Assembly: GCA_020161245.1 (NCBI GenBank)
Contig: JAIUOK010000047.1
Coordinates: forward strand, 1-33,037
DNA from: Actinomycetota bacterium
GTDB lineage: Bacteria; Actinomycetota; Actinomycetes; S36-B12; CAIYMF01
Reading direction: 5' to 3'
Length of the DNA stretch: 33,037 bases
Every line of letters begins with the position of its first letter. The stretch's first letter is position 1. The position numbers and the translations under genes were made by a program. Below, piece by piece: positions 24,201 to 32,073 of this stretch. The notes beneath the pieces are model-generated. The model ran no database searches, was not told where the DNA came from, and was given only the letters and a program-made list of their open reading frames with translations.

Positions 24201-24738
24201 CATCGCCCACCACGACGGCCCGCTCCAGGGCCAGGAGCGCGTGCGCCTGACGTTCCCGCGCCAGCGCCGCGACCGCCACCTGTGCCTGGCCGACTTCTTC
24301 CGCCCGAAGGAGTCCGGGCAGACCGACGTCATCGCCTTCCATGTCGTGACGATGGGCAACCGGGTCTCCGAGGCCACGGCGAAGCTGTTCAGCGAGAACG
24401 CCTACCGCGACTACCTCGAGCTGCACGGCCTCTCCGTCCAGCTGACCGAGGCGCTGGCCGAGATGTGGCACGCCCGCGTCCGCCAGGAGCTCGGGTTCGA
24501 CGGCGACGACGACCCCGACATGGAGACGCTCATCGCCAAGCAGGGCTACCGGGGCTCGCGCTACTCCTTCGGCTACCCGGCCTGCCCCGACGTCGAGATG
24601 CAGGCGGTGCTCGTCGACCTGCTCGAGCCCGGCCGCATCGGCGTCGAGCTGTCCGAGGAGTTCCAGCTGCACCCGGAGCAGTCGACGTCGGCCCTCGTGG
24701 TGCACCACCCCGAGGCCAAGTACTTCAACGCGACATGA
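21205..24738 (+). CDS. metH: Cobalamin-dependent methionine synthase
   Basis: A 1177-residue modular enzyme that transfers a methyl group from methyl-tetrahydrofolate to homocysteine via cob(I)alamin. The homocysteine domain (about 1-320) has the zinc cysteines Cys233 (GLNCATG) and Cys299-Cys300 (GGCCGTTPEHL). The pterin domain (about 345-610) starts at SIGERTNANGSKAF. The cap and B12 domains (about 640-880) include GDVHDIGKN, with His749 as the lower axial cobalt ligand, and GMSGLLVKST. The activation domain (about 910-1177) includes YGYFPCWSEGDDL, FHVVTMGN and RGSRYSFGYPACPD, which bind S-adenosylmethionine for reductive reactivation. Full length, no gaps. The stop overlaps the start of the HAD hydrolase gene (ATGA). 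Confidence 0.98.
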   Translation: MTGRSLHDPARASALRDALATRVVVADGAMGTMLQAQDPTLDDFEGLEGCNEVLNVTRPDIVRSVHDAYFAVGVDAVETNTFGANLANLGEYGISDRIEELARAGTEIAREVADGYATPDRPRWVLGSVGPGTKLPSFGHAPYADLRDAYQAQARGLILGGADAILVETAQDLLQAKSAIVGARRALRAEGADLPVIVSVTVETTGTMLVGSEIGAALTALEPLGVDMIGLNCATGPAEMSEHLRHLARHAQIGLTCMPNAGLPELRGEGAYYPLSPEELAEAHDLFTRQYGLGLVGGCCGTTPEHLRQVVERVGGREVAARRPRREPGASSIYMHVPFRQDTAYLSIGERTNANGSKAFREAMLEERWDDCVRIAKDQIKDGAHLLDVCVDYVGRDGVADIREIVGRFATASTIPLVIDSTEPPVVEAALELVGGRAVVNSVNYEDGDGPGSRIQQMMPIVKEHGAAVVALTIDEEGQARTAEWKVRVADRLVRDLVGTWGMSVTDILVDCLTFPIATGQEETRRDGIETIEAIRQLKRIHPDVQTTLGVSNVSFGLNPAARVVLNSVFLHECVEAGLDSAIVHASKIVPMARIPDEQREAALDLVYDRRRYDADGNVVHDPLARFLALFEGVDAQELAKARADELLTLPLSERLQRRIVDGERNGLEADLDEALQTRPALEIVNDTLLEGMKTVGELFGRGEMQLPFVLQSAEVMKTAVAHLEPHMERTGDEGKGTIVLATVKGDVHDIGKNLVDIILSNNGYTVVNLGIKVPVSEIIEKAEQHGADAIGMSGLLVKSTLVMKENLEEINLRGAAPKYPVLLGGAALTRAFVEQDLAEIYQGSVRYARDAFEGLRLMDAVMAVKRGEPGAELPAPRGRRVTSTTVRPTETAPEEMPARSDVATDNTVPTPPFWGPRVVKGVQLAEYVSYLDERATFLGQWGLKPGRGEGGASYDELVETEGRPRLRMWLDRLHTDQLLEAAVVYGYFPCWSEGDDLVIAHHDGPLQGQERVRLTFPRQRRDRHLCLADFFRPKESGQTDVIAFHVVTMGNRVSEATAKLFSENAYRDYLELHGLSVQLTEALAEMWHARVRQELGFDGDDDPDMETLIAKQGYRGSRYSFGYPACPDVEMQAVLVDLLEPGRIGVELSEEFQLHPEQSTSALVVHHPEAKYFNAT

Positions 24739-25418
24739 GGCTGCCCGCAGCCGCGCTCTTCGACATGGACGGCACCCTCGTCGAGACCGAGAGCCTCTGG
24801 TACGACTCCGAGCTCGAGATCATGACCTCCCTCGGCGCGCCCTGGGGCCCCGAGCACCAGGAGGCGCTCATCGGCGGTCCGCTGGAGAAGGCGGTCGCCT
24901 ACATGGTCCGCCACGCCGGCGGCGGCCACGACCACGACGATGTCATGGAGCTGCTGCTCGCCACGATGGAGCGCAAGCTGCGCACCGAGCAGGTCCACTG
25001 GCGCCCCGGCGCGCGCGAGCTGCTCGCGGCGCTCGAGGACGCCGGCGTGCCGTGCGCGCTGGTGTCGGCGTCGTGGCGCAACCTCGTCGACGCCGTCCAC
25101 GACGCGGTGCTGCACGAGGTGGGCCACGAGGTGTTCGCGACGTCGGTCGCCGGCGACGAGGGGGAGCGCACCAAGCCCTTCCCGGACCCGTACCTGCTGG
25201 CCGCCTCGCGGCTCGGGGTGGAGCCGGAGCACTGCGTGGTGCTCGAGGACTCCCACACCGGCGTCGCCTCCGGCCGGGACTCGGGCGCGCTGGTGGTCGC
25301 CGTGCCCTCGCTGGTGCCGATCGAGCCCGGCCGCGGGGTGCGGGTGATCGACACCCTCGAGGGGCTCACGCCCGAGCAGCTCGGCGCCTGGTCGTACGAG
25401 TGGAGCCCGCGGGACTGA
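24735..25418 (+). CDS. HAD family hydrolase (beta-phosphoglucomutase/phosphatase type)
   Basis: A 227-residue HAD-superfamily subclass IA protein. Motif I is FDMDGTLVE with nucleophile Asp10 and acid/base Asp12; motif II Ser is in ALVSASW; motif III Lys is in TKPFPDPY; motif IV is LEDSHTGV. The helical cap lies at residues ~18-90, with an unusual HAGGGHDHDD stretch that may bind metal. It probably removes phosphate from a small metabolite; the substrate is unknown. The ATG at 24735 overlaps the metH stop as ATGA, so translation is coupled, and a metabolite-repair role linked to methionine or folate metabolism is an inference only. Confidence 0.93.
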   Translation: MRLPAAALFDMDGTLVETESLWYDSELEIMTSLGAPWGPEHQEALIGGPLEKAVAYMVRHAGGGHDHDDVMELLLATMERKLRTEQVHWRPGARELLAALEDAGVPCALVSASWRNLVDAVHDAVLHEVGHEVFATSVAGDEGERTKPFPDPYLLAASRLGVEPEHCVVLEDSHTGVASGRDSGALVVAVPSLVPIEPGRGVRVIDTLEGLTPEQLGAWSYEWSPRD

Positions 25419-25424
25419 CCCGCG

Positions 25425-27986
25425 CTACTCCGAGGCGATGGCCCTGAGGACGTCGAGCCGTGCGGCCGATGCCGCCGGCCACAGCGCGGCGACGAACCCG
25501 CCCACGACCGCGAGGGCGAGGAACCAGCCGATCTGCCCCGCGGGCACGGCGAGCTGGGTGACGCCCTGCGGCTCGAGCACCTTCTGCAGCAGCGCGCCGT
25601 AGGCCACGCCGAGGGCGATGCCGAGCGCGGCGCCGAACAGCGAGATGAGCACGGCCTCGAGCACGACCATGCGCCGCATCTGCGGCCGGCTGGTGCCGAC
25701 GGCGCGCAGCAGGCCCACCTCGCGCCGCCGTTCGTAGACCGACAGGGCCAGGGTGTTGACGATGCCGATGAACGCGACGATGACCGCGAGGGCGAGCAAG
25801 GCATAGATGAAGCCGAACACCCGGTCGAACTGGGTGTTGACCTGGTCCTTGAGGCTGGCCTGGTCCTGGACGTCGACGCTCGGGAACGCCTCGAGCTCGC
25901 GGTCGAGCTCGGCGCGCACGGCAGCCGGGTCGGCGCCCTCGGCCACCCGGACGTAGACAGCGCTGTCGAGCTCGCGGGCGCCGATGGACTTCAGCGTCGC
26001 CAGGCTGGTGATCCACCCTTGGTACGGGCCGGCGGCGGTGTAGATGCCCTTGACCGTCAGCGTGCCGGGGCCGTTGACGAACGTCGCGTCGACCTTGTCG
26101 CCGACCTTCACGCCGGTGTCCTTGGCCGTCTGGTCGTCGACGATGGCCTGCCCCAGCCCGAGCGACGGGATGGACGATCCCGCCTGCATCTGCAGGTCGA
26201 TGACGTCGGTGATCTTCTGGGGGTCGACGCCGGTGAGAACCGTGCGGTCGCCGTCGACCTGGATCGGCACCTGGCGCACATAGGTGACCGTGGACGCGCC
26301 GGGGGTGTCCTTCACGGCGTTGTAGACGTCGGGGGAGAAGGGCTGGAACTTCACGCCGAAGATCACGTAGTCGGCGCCGATGGTGTCGTCGACCACCGCG
26401 GCGACCGAGGCCTTCGTCGACGCCGCGATGACGCCGATCGCCGTCATCAGCGCGAGCCCGATCGCGAGCGCGCTCGCGGTGGCTGCGGTGCGGCGGGGGT
26501 TGCGGCGCCCGTTCTCGCGGGCCAGGCGCCCGACGGTCGAGCCGCTGAACGGCGCGCCGAGCACCAGCAGCACGCCGCGCCCGACGACGGGCGCGAGCGC
26601 GATCAGGGCCACGAGGGCGCACAGGGCGGAGACGCCGACGAGCGACGATGCGCGGTTGCCGTCGTCGGTCGACGCGAGCCCGAGCCGGGCCGTGACGAAC
26701 GCGGTGAGGAGCAGCAGTGCTCCGATGGCCGTGCGGATCCGCAGCGACTTCGCCGGCAGCGAGATCTCGTCGCGCATCGCCGCGACCGGGGGCACGACGC
26801 CGGCGCGGCGGGCGGGCACGAACGCCGAGACCAGCGTGACGACCACACCGACCACCAGCGAGACGACGACCGTGCGCGGCTCGATGACGAGCGGACCGGC
26901 GGGCAGGTCGGCTCCGAACCCCTTGAGCAGCAGGCGCAGGCCCTGCGACACCAGGATCCCGCCGACCACGCCGAGGGCCGCCGCCATGAGGCCGAGGACG
27001 AGCGCCTCGGCGAGGACCGAGCGGCGCACCTGGCCACGGCTGGCGCCCACGGCCCGCAGCAGCGCGAGCTCGCGGGTGCGCTGGGCCACGAGCATCGAGA
27101 AGGTGTTGAAGATCAGGAAGACCGCGACGAACAGCGCGATCAGGGCGAACGCGAGCAGGAAGGTGTTGATGAACTGGAAGGTCTGCTCGAGGCGGTCGGC
27201 GATCTGCGCGCTGCGCTGGGCACCGGTGGTCGTCGTGGCGCTCTCCGGCAGCACTGCGGAGATGCGCTGGGCGAGCACGTCCTGGGGAACTCCCGCCTCG
27301 GCCTTGACCGCGATGCTGGTGACGACGTCGCCCTCGCCGAGGAGCAGGCGCTGGGCGGTGGGGAGGTCGAAGACCGCCAGGGTGCTGCCGTCGGACCCGG
27401 AGATGCCGCGGGTGACCAGGCCGACGACGTTCATCGTGACCAGGCCGGCGGACGGGGTGTCGATCTTGACGGTGTCGCCGACCGACAGCCCGCCGGCCTC
27501 GGCCGTCGCCTCGAGCAGCGCCACCTGGTCGGGGCCCTGCGGGGCCTCCCCGACGCTGATCGACAGCGGGCTGATGGAGGAGTCGGGCATGTAGGTGGTG
27601 CCGCGCGCGGGCGGCCCCGCCCGGCCGACGACCTCGCCGTCGGAACCGACCACGAGGGCGCCGTCGGCGGCGACGACGCCGTACGCGGCCTCGACCCCCT
27701 GGACGCCGGCCACCTCGCCGACGAGGCTGCCCGGCAGTGTGGGCGCCTGGTCGCCCCCGGTGCCGGCGCCGCCGCCCCCGCCGGGCTGGGCCGGGCCGAG
27801 CGCGTCGGCGACGGTCACCGAGACGTCAGGCTGCGGGGCCTCGAAGAGCGCGTCGAAGGACTTCTTGAGCGAGTCCGTGAAGATGTAGGTGCCCGCGACG
27901 AACGCGACGCCGACGACGACGGCGACGAGGGTCAGCGAGAGCCGCAGCTTGTGCTGCAGCAAGGATCGGAGCGCGGCGCGCAGCAC
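25425..27986 (-). CDS. ABC transporter permease, MacB/FtsX type
   Basis: An 853-residue inner-membrane protein with two FtsX modules. The N-terminal membrane anchor (LRLSLTLVAVVVGVAFVAGTYIF) is followed by an extracytoplasmic MacB-like core with a Gly/Pro/Gln-rich low-complexity stretch at residues ~65-80. The first FtsX domain starts near TFQFINTFLLAFALIALFVAVFLI and has LVAQRTRELALLRAVGASRGQ. A second extracytoplasmic domain follows from about TKASVAAVVDDTIGADY, then a second FtsX domain with LSVYERRREVGLLRAVGTSRPQM. Such proteins are usually mechanotransmission exporters (lipoproteins, peptides, antibiotics) rather than pore-forming pumps. The gene starts with GTG at 27986, 6 nt after the ATPase stop, forming an operon. 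It is convergent with the HAD gene. Confidence 0.94.
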   Translation of the reverse strand: MLRAALRSLLQHKLRLSLTLVAVVVGVAFVAGTYIFTDSLKKSFDALFEAPQPDVSVTVADALGPAQPGGGGGAGTGGDQAPTLPGSLVGEVAGVQGVEAAYGVVAADGALVVGSDGEVVGRAGPPARGTTYMPDSSISPLSISVGEAPQGPDQVALLEATAEAGGLSVGDTVKIDTPSAGLVTMNVVGLVTRGISGSDGSTLAVFDLPTAQRLLLGEGDVVTSIAVKAEAGVPQDVLAQRISAVLPESATTTTGAQRSAQIADRLEQTFQFINTFLLAFALIALFVAVFLIFNTFSMLVAQRTRELALLRAVGASRGQVRRSVLAEALVLGLMAAALGVVGGILVSQGLRLLLKGFGADLPAGPLVIEPRTVVVSLVVGVVVTLVSAFVPARRAGVVPPVAAMRDEISLPAKSLRIRTAIGALLLLTAFVTARLGLASTDDGNRASSLVGVSALCALVALIALAPVVGRGVLLVLGAPFSGSTVGRLARENGRRNPRRTAATASALAIGLALMTAIGVIAASTKASVAAVVDDTIGADYVIFGVKFQPFSPDVYNAVKDTPGASTVTYVRQVPIQVDGDRTVLTGVDPQKITDVIDLQMQAGSSIPSLGLGQAIVDDQTAKDTGVKVGDKVDATFVNGPGTLTVKGIYTAAGPYQGWITSLATLKSIGARELDSAVYVRVAEGADPAAVRAELDRELEAFPSVDVQDQASLKDQVNTQFDRVFGFIYALLALAVIVAFIGIVNTLALSVYERRREVGLLRAVGTSRPQMRRMVVLEAVLISLFGAALGIALGVAYGALLQKVLEPQGVTQLAVPAGQIGWFLALAVVGGFVAALWPAASAARLDVLRAIASE

Positions 27987-27992
27987 GGGCGA

Positions 27993-28727
<735 letters not shown>

Positions 28728-28733
28728 GTGATC

Positions 28734-28739
28734 ACGCTA
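28734..28739 (-). promoter_or_regulatory. -10 box of the ABC transporter operon
   Basis: TAGCGT on the minus strand, 6 nt before the GTG start of the ATPase gene. Confidence 0.5.
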
Positions 28740-28792
28740 ACCCGCGGCCCGTCAGGCCGCCCCGCCGGATCCACAGCGCCGGGTCCTGCCGT

Positions 28793-28819
28793 CTCTGCCG
28801 GCTCTGCCGGCTCTGCCGG
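28793..28819. repeat. Three perfect 9-bp tandem repeats
   Basis: CTCTGCCGG is repeated three times in the 103-nt gap between the RecB-like gene and the ABC operon. The repeated GCCGGC half-palindromes can form small alternative hairpins, so it may act in termination of the RecB-like gene. The copy number could vary between strains. Confidence 0.6.
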
Positions 28820-28830
28820 CGCAGCCGGGC

Positions 28831-29694
28831 TCAGGCCGGGAGCTCGGGCGGCGTGCCCCCGAACGCGGGGCACAGCGCCTGGTGGTCGCACCAGTCGCAG
28901 AGCTTGGACGGGCTCGGGCGCCAGTCGCCCGTCTCGTGAGCCCGCTGGATGGCCGCCCACAGCGCCTTGACCTTGCGCTCGGTGGCGACCAGGTCCGACT
29001 CGTCGGGCTCGTAGCGCAGCACCTGGCCGTTGCCCAGGTAGAGCAGCTGCAGGACCCTCGGCACGGTGCCGGTGGCCCGCCACAGGACGAGGGCGTAGAA
29101 GCGCATCTGGAACAGCGCCTTCTGCTCGAACCCCTCGCCCGGCGAGCGCCCGGTCTTGTAGTCGACGACGCGGGTGTCGCCGGCGGCATTGCGGTCGAGC
29201 CGGTCGACATAGCCGCGCAGCACGAGGCCGTCGAGCTCCACCTCGACGCGCAGCTCGCGCTCGGCGGGCTGCAGCCGGGTGGGGTCCTCGAGGCGGAAGT
29301 AGGACTCGAGCAGGGGCTCCGCCGTGCGCAGCCATTCCTCGGCCTCGTCGGCCGTCTCGAACAGCTGCGCGGCGAGCGCCTCGTCCTGCTCGCGGACGAG
29401 GTCCCAGGCGGTGGGCAGCATCGCGGTGGCGCGGTCGAGCGTGCGCTCCGCGGGCGGGAGGTCGAAGAGGTCCTCGAGCACCTGGTGGACGACGGTGCCG
29501 CGGACCGCCTCGCGGCTGGGCCGCTCGGGGATGCGGTCGACGGTGCGGAACCGGTAGAGCAGCGGGCACTGCATGAAGTCGCCCGCGCGCGAGGGCGACA
29601 GCGACGGCACCCGGGTAGGCGCCTCCTCCCACGCCTCGCCGGGGTCGGCGAGGGTCGCGGCGGGGGCGCCGGGGTCGGACGGGGACGTGCTCAT
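28831..29694 (-). CDS. RecB-family PD-(D/E)XK exonuclease with Fe-S cluster motif
   Basis: A 287-residue nuclease of the Cas4/AddB-like RecB family. It starts with SPSRAGDFMQCPLLYRF, where Cys43 pairs with the C-terminal Cys266, Cys269 and Cys275 (LCDWCDHQALCPAF) to make the four ligands of a 4Fe-4S cluster. The nuclease core follows VRGTVVHQVLEDLF (His motif) and has GYVDRLDR then VVDYKTG, the D...DxK metal site. It probably resects DNA ends in repair (mycobacterial Rv2119-like, from memory). No Cas1 or CRISPR is nearby, so a CRISPR role is not supported. The ATG at 29692-29694 has a -10 box 7 nt upstream. It is divergent from the site-2 protease gene. Confidence 0.94.
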   Translation of the reverse strand: MSTSPSDPGAPAATLADPGEAWEEAPTRVPSLSPSRAGDFMQCPLLYRFRTVDRIPERPSREAVRGTVVHQVLEDLFDLPPAERTLDRATAMLPTAWDLVREQDEALAAQLFETADEAEEWLRTAEPLLESYFRLEDPTRLQPAERELRVEVELDGLVLRGYVDRLDRNAAGDTRVVDYKTGRSPGEGFEQKALFQMRFYALVLWRATGTVPRVLQLLYLGNGQVLRYEPDESDLVATERKVKALWAAIQRAHETGDWRPSPSKLCDWCDHQALCPAFGGTPPELPA

Positions 29695-29701
29695 GGGTCA
29701 G

Positions 29702-29707
29702 ACCCTA
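29702..29707 (-). promoter_or_regulatory. -10 box of the RecB-family nuclease
   Basis: TAGGGT on the minus strand, 7 nt before the ATG; leaderless pattern. Confidence 0.5.
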
Positions 29708-29792
29708 GGCGGGGCCGCCGACATCGGGGCGGGTGCGGCGCGCCGGTGGGGCGTCCGGGCGTCTCGGCGGGCCGGTCCCTCACGTGCTCGCT

Positions 29793-29798
29793 TACGGT
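29793..29798 (+). promoter_or_regulatory. -10 box of the site-2 protease
   Basis: TACGGT, 6 nt before the ATG at 29805; leaderless pattern. It shares a 110-nt divergent region with the RecB-family nuclease. Confidence 0.5.
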
Positions 29799-29804
29799 GG
29801 GGTC

Positions 29805-30917
29805 ATGAGCGACGGGCGCCGGGGAGGCGGGCTGGACTTCCGCCTGGGGAGCATCCCGGTCTCCATGCCGTGGAGCGGCGTCCTGGGCATCGTCGTGATC
29901 GCGTTCCTGTGGCGCGACAACCTCGGCTACGCGTACGAGGGGAACGTCGTGCTCGTGCGCGCGGTCGTGTTCGCCGTGCTGCTCTACGTCTCGATCCTCG
30001 GCCACGAGCTGGCGCACGCCTGGAGCGCCCGCGCCTTCGGGTACCCCGTCCGCAGCATCACGCTGTGGATCTTCGGCGGGTACACATCCTTCGAGCGCCG
30101 GTTCACCTCGGCCTGGCGCGACGGCGTGATCTCGGCGGCCGGGCCGATCAGCAGCGTCCTCATCGGCGTCGCGTGGCTGCTGCTGGCGGCGTCGCCCCTG
30201 GCAGCGTCCGACAGCGTCTACTTCGTCTCCTTCGCCCTCGGCTGGACCAACATCCTCATGGGCGTCTGGAACGCCCTGCCGGGCCTGCCGCTCGACGGCG
30301 GCAACGTCCTCAAGTGCGTCCTGTGGGGGATCACCAAGGACGAGCACCGGGGCACCGTCGTGGCGGCCTGGGCCGGCCGCGTCGTGGCCGTGGGCGTCTT
30401 CCTGGTGCCCGCCTGGCTCGCCTGGCGCCAGGGCCGGCAGCCCGACCTGTTCTCGTTCGTCTTCTCCGGCTTCATCGCGGCGTGGCTGTTCGCAGGCGCG
30501 TCCGACGCGCTCAAGCGCGCCACCGTCATGCGCCGGGTGCCGCGGCTGGAGGCCCGCACGCTGGTGCGCCCCGTCGTCGTCGTCCCGCACGACCTGCCGC
30601 TGAGCGAGGCGCTGCGCCGCCTCGAGGAGCAGGGCGCCCGCGGGATCGCGGTGGCCGACGCCACCGGCGAGGTGGTCGCCGTCGCGCAGGAGGCGGCCGT
30701 CTCCGCCGTCCCGCTCGAGCGGAGGCCGTGGGTGCCGGTGTCGTCGGTGGCGGCCCGGCTCGACCCGGAGGCCCGGCTGCACGTCGACCTGTCGGGCGAG
30801 CCCCTGCTGCGGGCCATGCAGGACGTGCCGTCCGGCGACTACGCCGTCCACGACGGCACGGGCCGGGTCGTGGGCATCCTCACGACGGCCGACGTCGAGA
30901 AGGCGCTGTCGGCCTGA
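29805..30917 (+). CDS. Site-2 protease family zinc metalloprotease with CBS-like C-terminus
   Basis: A 370-residue intramembrane protease of the M50 family, group with C-terminal CBS domains. The zinc motif HELAH is at 67-71 in a hydrophobic helix (YVSILGHELAHAW), and the third ligand region is LPGLPLDGGNVL. About five or six membrane segments span residues 20-265. The C-terminal third (about 275-370) has two CBS-like units (LVRPVVVVPHDLPLSEALRRL and VGILTTADVEKAL), which may bind adenine nucleotides and regulate activity. Substrates are probably membrane-bound anti-sigma factors or other single-pass proteins, which is family knowledge, not visible here. Confidence 0.95.
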   Translation: MSDGRRGGGLDFRLGSIPVSMPWSGVLGIVVIAFLWRDNLGYAYEGNVVLVRAVVFAVLLYVSILGHELAHAWSARAFGYPVRSITLWIFGGYTSFERRFTSAWRDGVISAAGPISSVLIGVAWLLLAASPLAASDSVYFVSFALGWTNILMGVWNALPGLPLDGGNVLKCVLWGITKDEHRGTVVAAWAGRVVAVGVFLVPAWLAWRQGRQPDLFSFVFSGFIAAWLFAGASDALKRATVMRRVPRLEARTLVRPVVVVPHDLPLSEALRRLEEQGARGIAVADATGEVVAVAQEAAVSAVPLERRPWVPVSSVAARLDPEARLHVDLSGEPLLRAMQDVPSGDYAVHDGTGRVVGILTTADVEKALSA

Positions 30918-30958
30918 TCCGCCGGATCGGCGCGGTCAGCCGCGCGCCGGCGACCACC

Positions 30959-30964
30959 TAGGCT
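30959..30964 (+). promoter_or_regulatory. -10 box of trmI
   Basis: TAGGCT, 8 nt before the GTG at 30973; leaderless pattern. Confidence 0.5.
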
Positions 30965-30972
30965 GGTCGCCC

Positions 30973-31902
30973 GTGACCGACCCCCAGAGCCCCCAGCCGA
31001 CCGAGCCCACCGGCGCCGCGATCCGGCGCGGACCGTTCCGCGAGGGCGACCGCGTCCAGCTGACCGACACCAAGAAGCGGATGCACACCATCACGCTCAC
31101 GCCGGGGAAGGTCTTCCACACCGCCAAGGGACAGATCCCGCACGACGAGCTGATCGGCCGGCCCGAGGGCATCGTCGTCACCTCGACCATGGGCATGGCC
31201 TACCTGGCCCTGCGCCCGATGCTGTCGGACTTCGTGCTGTCGATGCCGCGCGGGGCGACCATCGTCTACCCGAAGGACGCCGCGGCCATCGTGGGCCTCG
31301 CTGACCTGTACCCGGGCGCCCGCGTGATCGAGGCCGGCGTCGGCTCGGGCGCTCTCACCTGCTCGCTGCTGCGCGCAGTCGGCGACCAGGGGCATGTGTC
31401 GTCCTTCGAGCGCCGTGACGACTTCGCCGAGGTCGCCCGCGCCAACGTCGAGCTGTTCTTCGGCGGCCCCCATCCGGCCTGGGACCTCACCGTGGGCGAC
31501 CTGACCCCGACGCTGCGGGGCCGGCTCGCCGAGGGCCTCGACACCCAGGTCGACCGCGTCGTGCTCGACATGCTGGCGCCCTGGGACTGCGTGCCGGTCG
31601 CGGCCGAGGCGCTCGCGCCCGGCGGCGTCCTGGTGGCTTACGTGGCGACCACCACCCAGCTCTCGCGGACGGTCGAGACGCTGCGCACCGACGGCCGCTG
31701 GACCGAGCCCTACGCCCAGGAGCTCATGCTGCGCACCTGGCACCTCGAGGGGCTCGCCGTGCGTCCCGACCACACGATGAACGGCCACACCGGCTTCCTC
31801 ATCCGCACCCGCCGCCTCGCCGACGGCACCGTCCTGCCGCCCCGCCGCAGCCGCCCCGCCAAGGGCGCCTACGGCGAGGACTACGAGCTGCCCTCGTCCT
31901 AG
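30973..31902 (+). CDS. trmI: tRNA (adenine(58)-N1)-methyltransferase
   Basis: A 309-residue class I methyltransferase that methylates adenine 58 in the T-loop of tRNAs using S-adenosylmethionine, working as a tetramer. The N-terminal small beta domain (FREGDRVQLTDTKKRMHTITL) leads to GQIPHDELIGRPEG and STMGMAYLALRP. The SAM site is VIEAGVGSGALT, followed by an acidic ribose contact (SFERRDDF), then VVLDMLAPWD and the core C-terminal EPYAQELMLRTWHLEGLAVRPDHTMNGHTGFL. The match to mycobacterial Rv2118c is close in motif order. It is followed by a hairpin and then by the proteasomal ATPase gene. Confidence 0.96.
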   Translation: MTDPQSPQPTEPTGAAIRRGPFREGDRVQLTDTKKRMHTITLTPGKVFHTAKGQIPHDELIGRPEGIVVTSTMGMAYLALRPMLSDFVLSMPRGATIVYPKDAAAIVGLADLYPGARVIEAGVGSGALTCSLLRAVGDQGHVSSFERRDDFAEVARANVELFFGGPHPAWDLTVGDLTPTLRGRLAEGLDTQVDRVVLDMLAPWDCVPVAAEALAPGGVLVAYVATTTQLSRTVETLRTDGRWTEPYAQELMLRTWHLEGLAVRPDHTMNGHTGFLIRTRRLADGTVLPPRRSRPAKGAYGEDYELPSS

Positions 31903-31930
31903 CCGCTGTCCAGGATGCGGACGGGCGGCT
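31901..31930 (+). terminator. Possible terminator hairpin after trmI
   Basis: AGCCG-ct-GTCC pairs with GGAC-ggg-CGGCT across a 7-nt loop, giving 9 bp with a small internal loop. It starts at the trmI stop codon. Confidence 0.35.
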
Positions 31931-31995
31931 CGTTACGAACCTGTTGCGACGCGCGGCTCGGGGCTCAGCGCGCGCGCGAGCGGCACCGACGTGGG

Positions 31996-32001
31996 TAGGG
32001 T
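31996..32001 (+). promoter_or_regulatory. Putative -10 box of the proteasomal ATPase gene
   Basis: TAGGGT, 72 nt before the GTG at 32074. The resulting leader of about 65 nt carries a GGAGG ribosome site (32061-32065), in contrast to the leaderless genes around it. Confidence 0.45.
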
Positions 32002-32073
32002 CGAACATCGGCTGCACCCGCGGGCACCGCGTCGCCGGCGCCCTGCCCGCCCGGGTGGACGGAGGTGAGCACC

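Noticed and set aside
21037..24708. Minus-strand open frame of about 1220 codons opposite metH
   Set aside because: It is a codon-position shadow of metH with no recognisable domain and no promoter or ribosome site.
28793..28819. CRISPR-like repeat
   Set aside because: Unit is 9 bp with no spacers; it is a simple tandem repeat.
28831..29694. Cas4-type CRISPR nuclease
   Set aside because: Shares the Fe-S/RecB layout, but there is no Cas1, Cas2 or repeat array nearby. The neighbourhood matches the actinobacterial housekeeping RecB-family gene.
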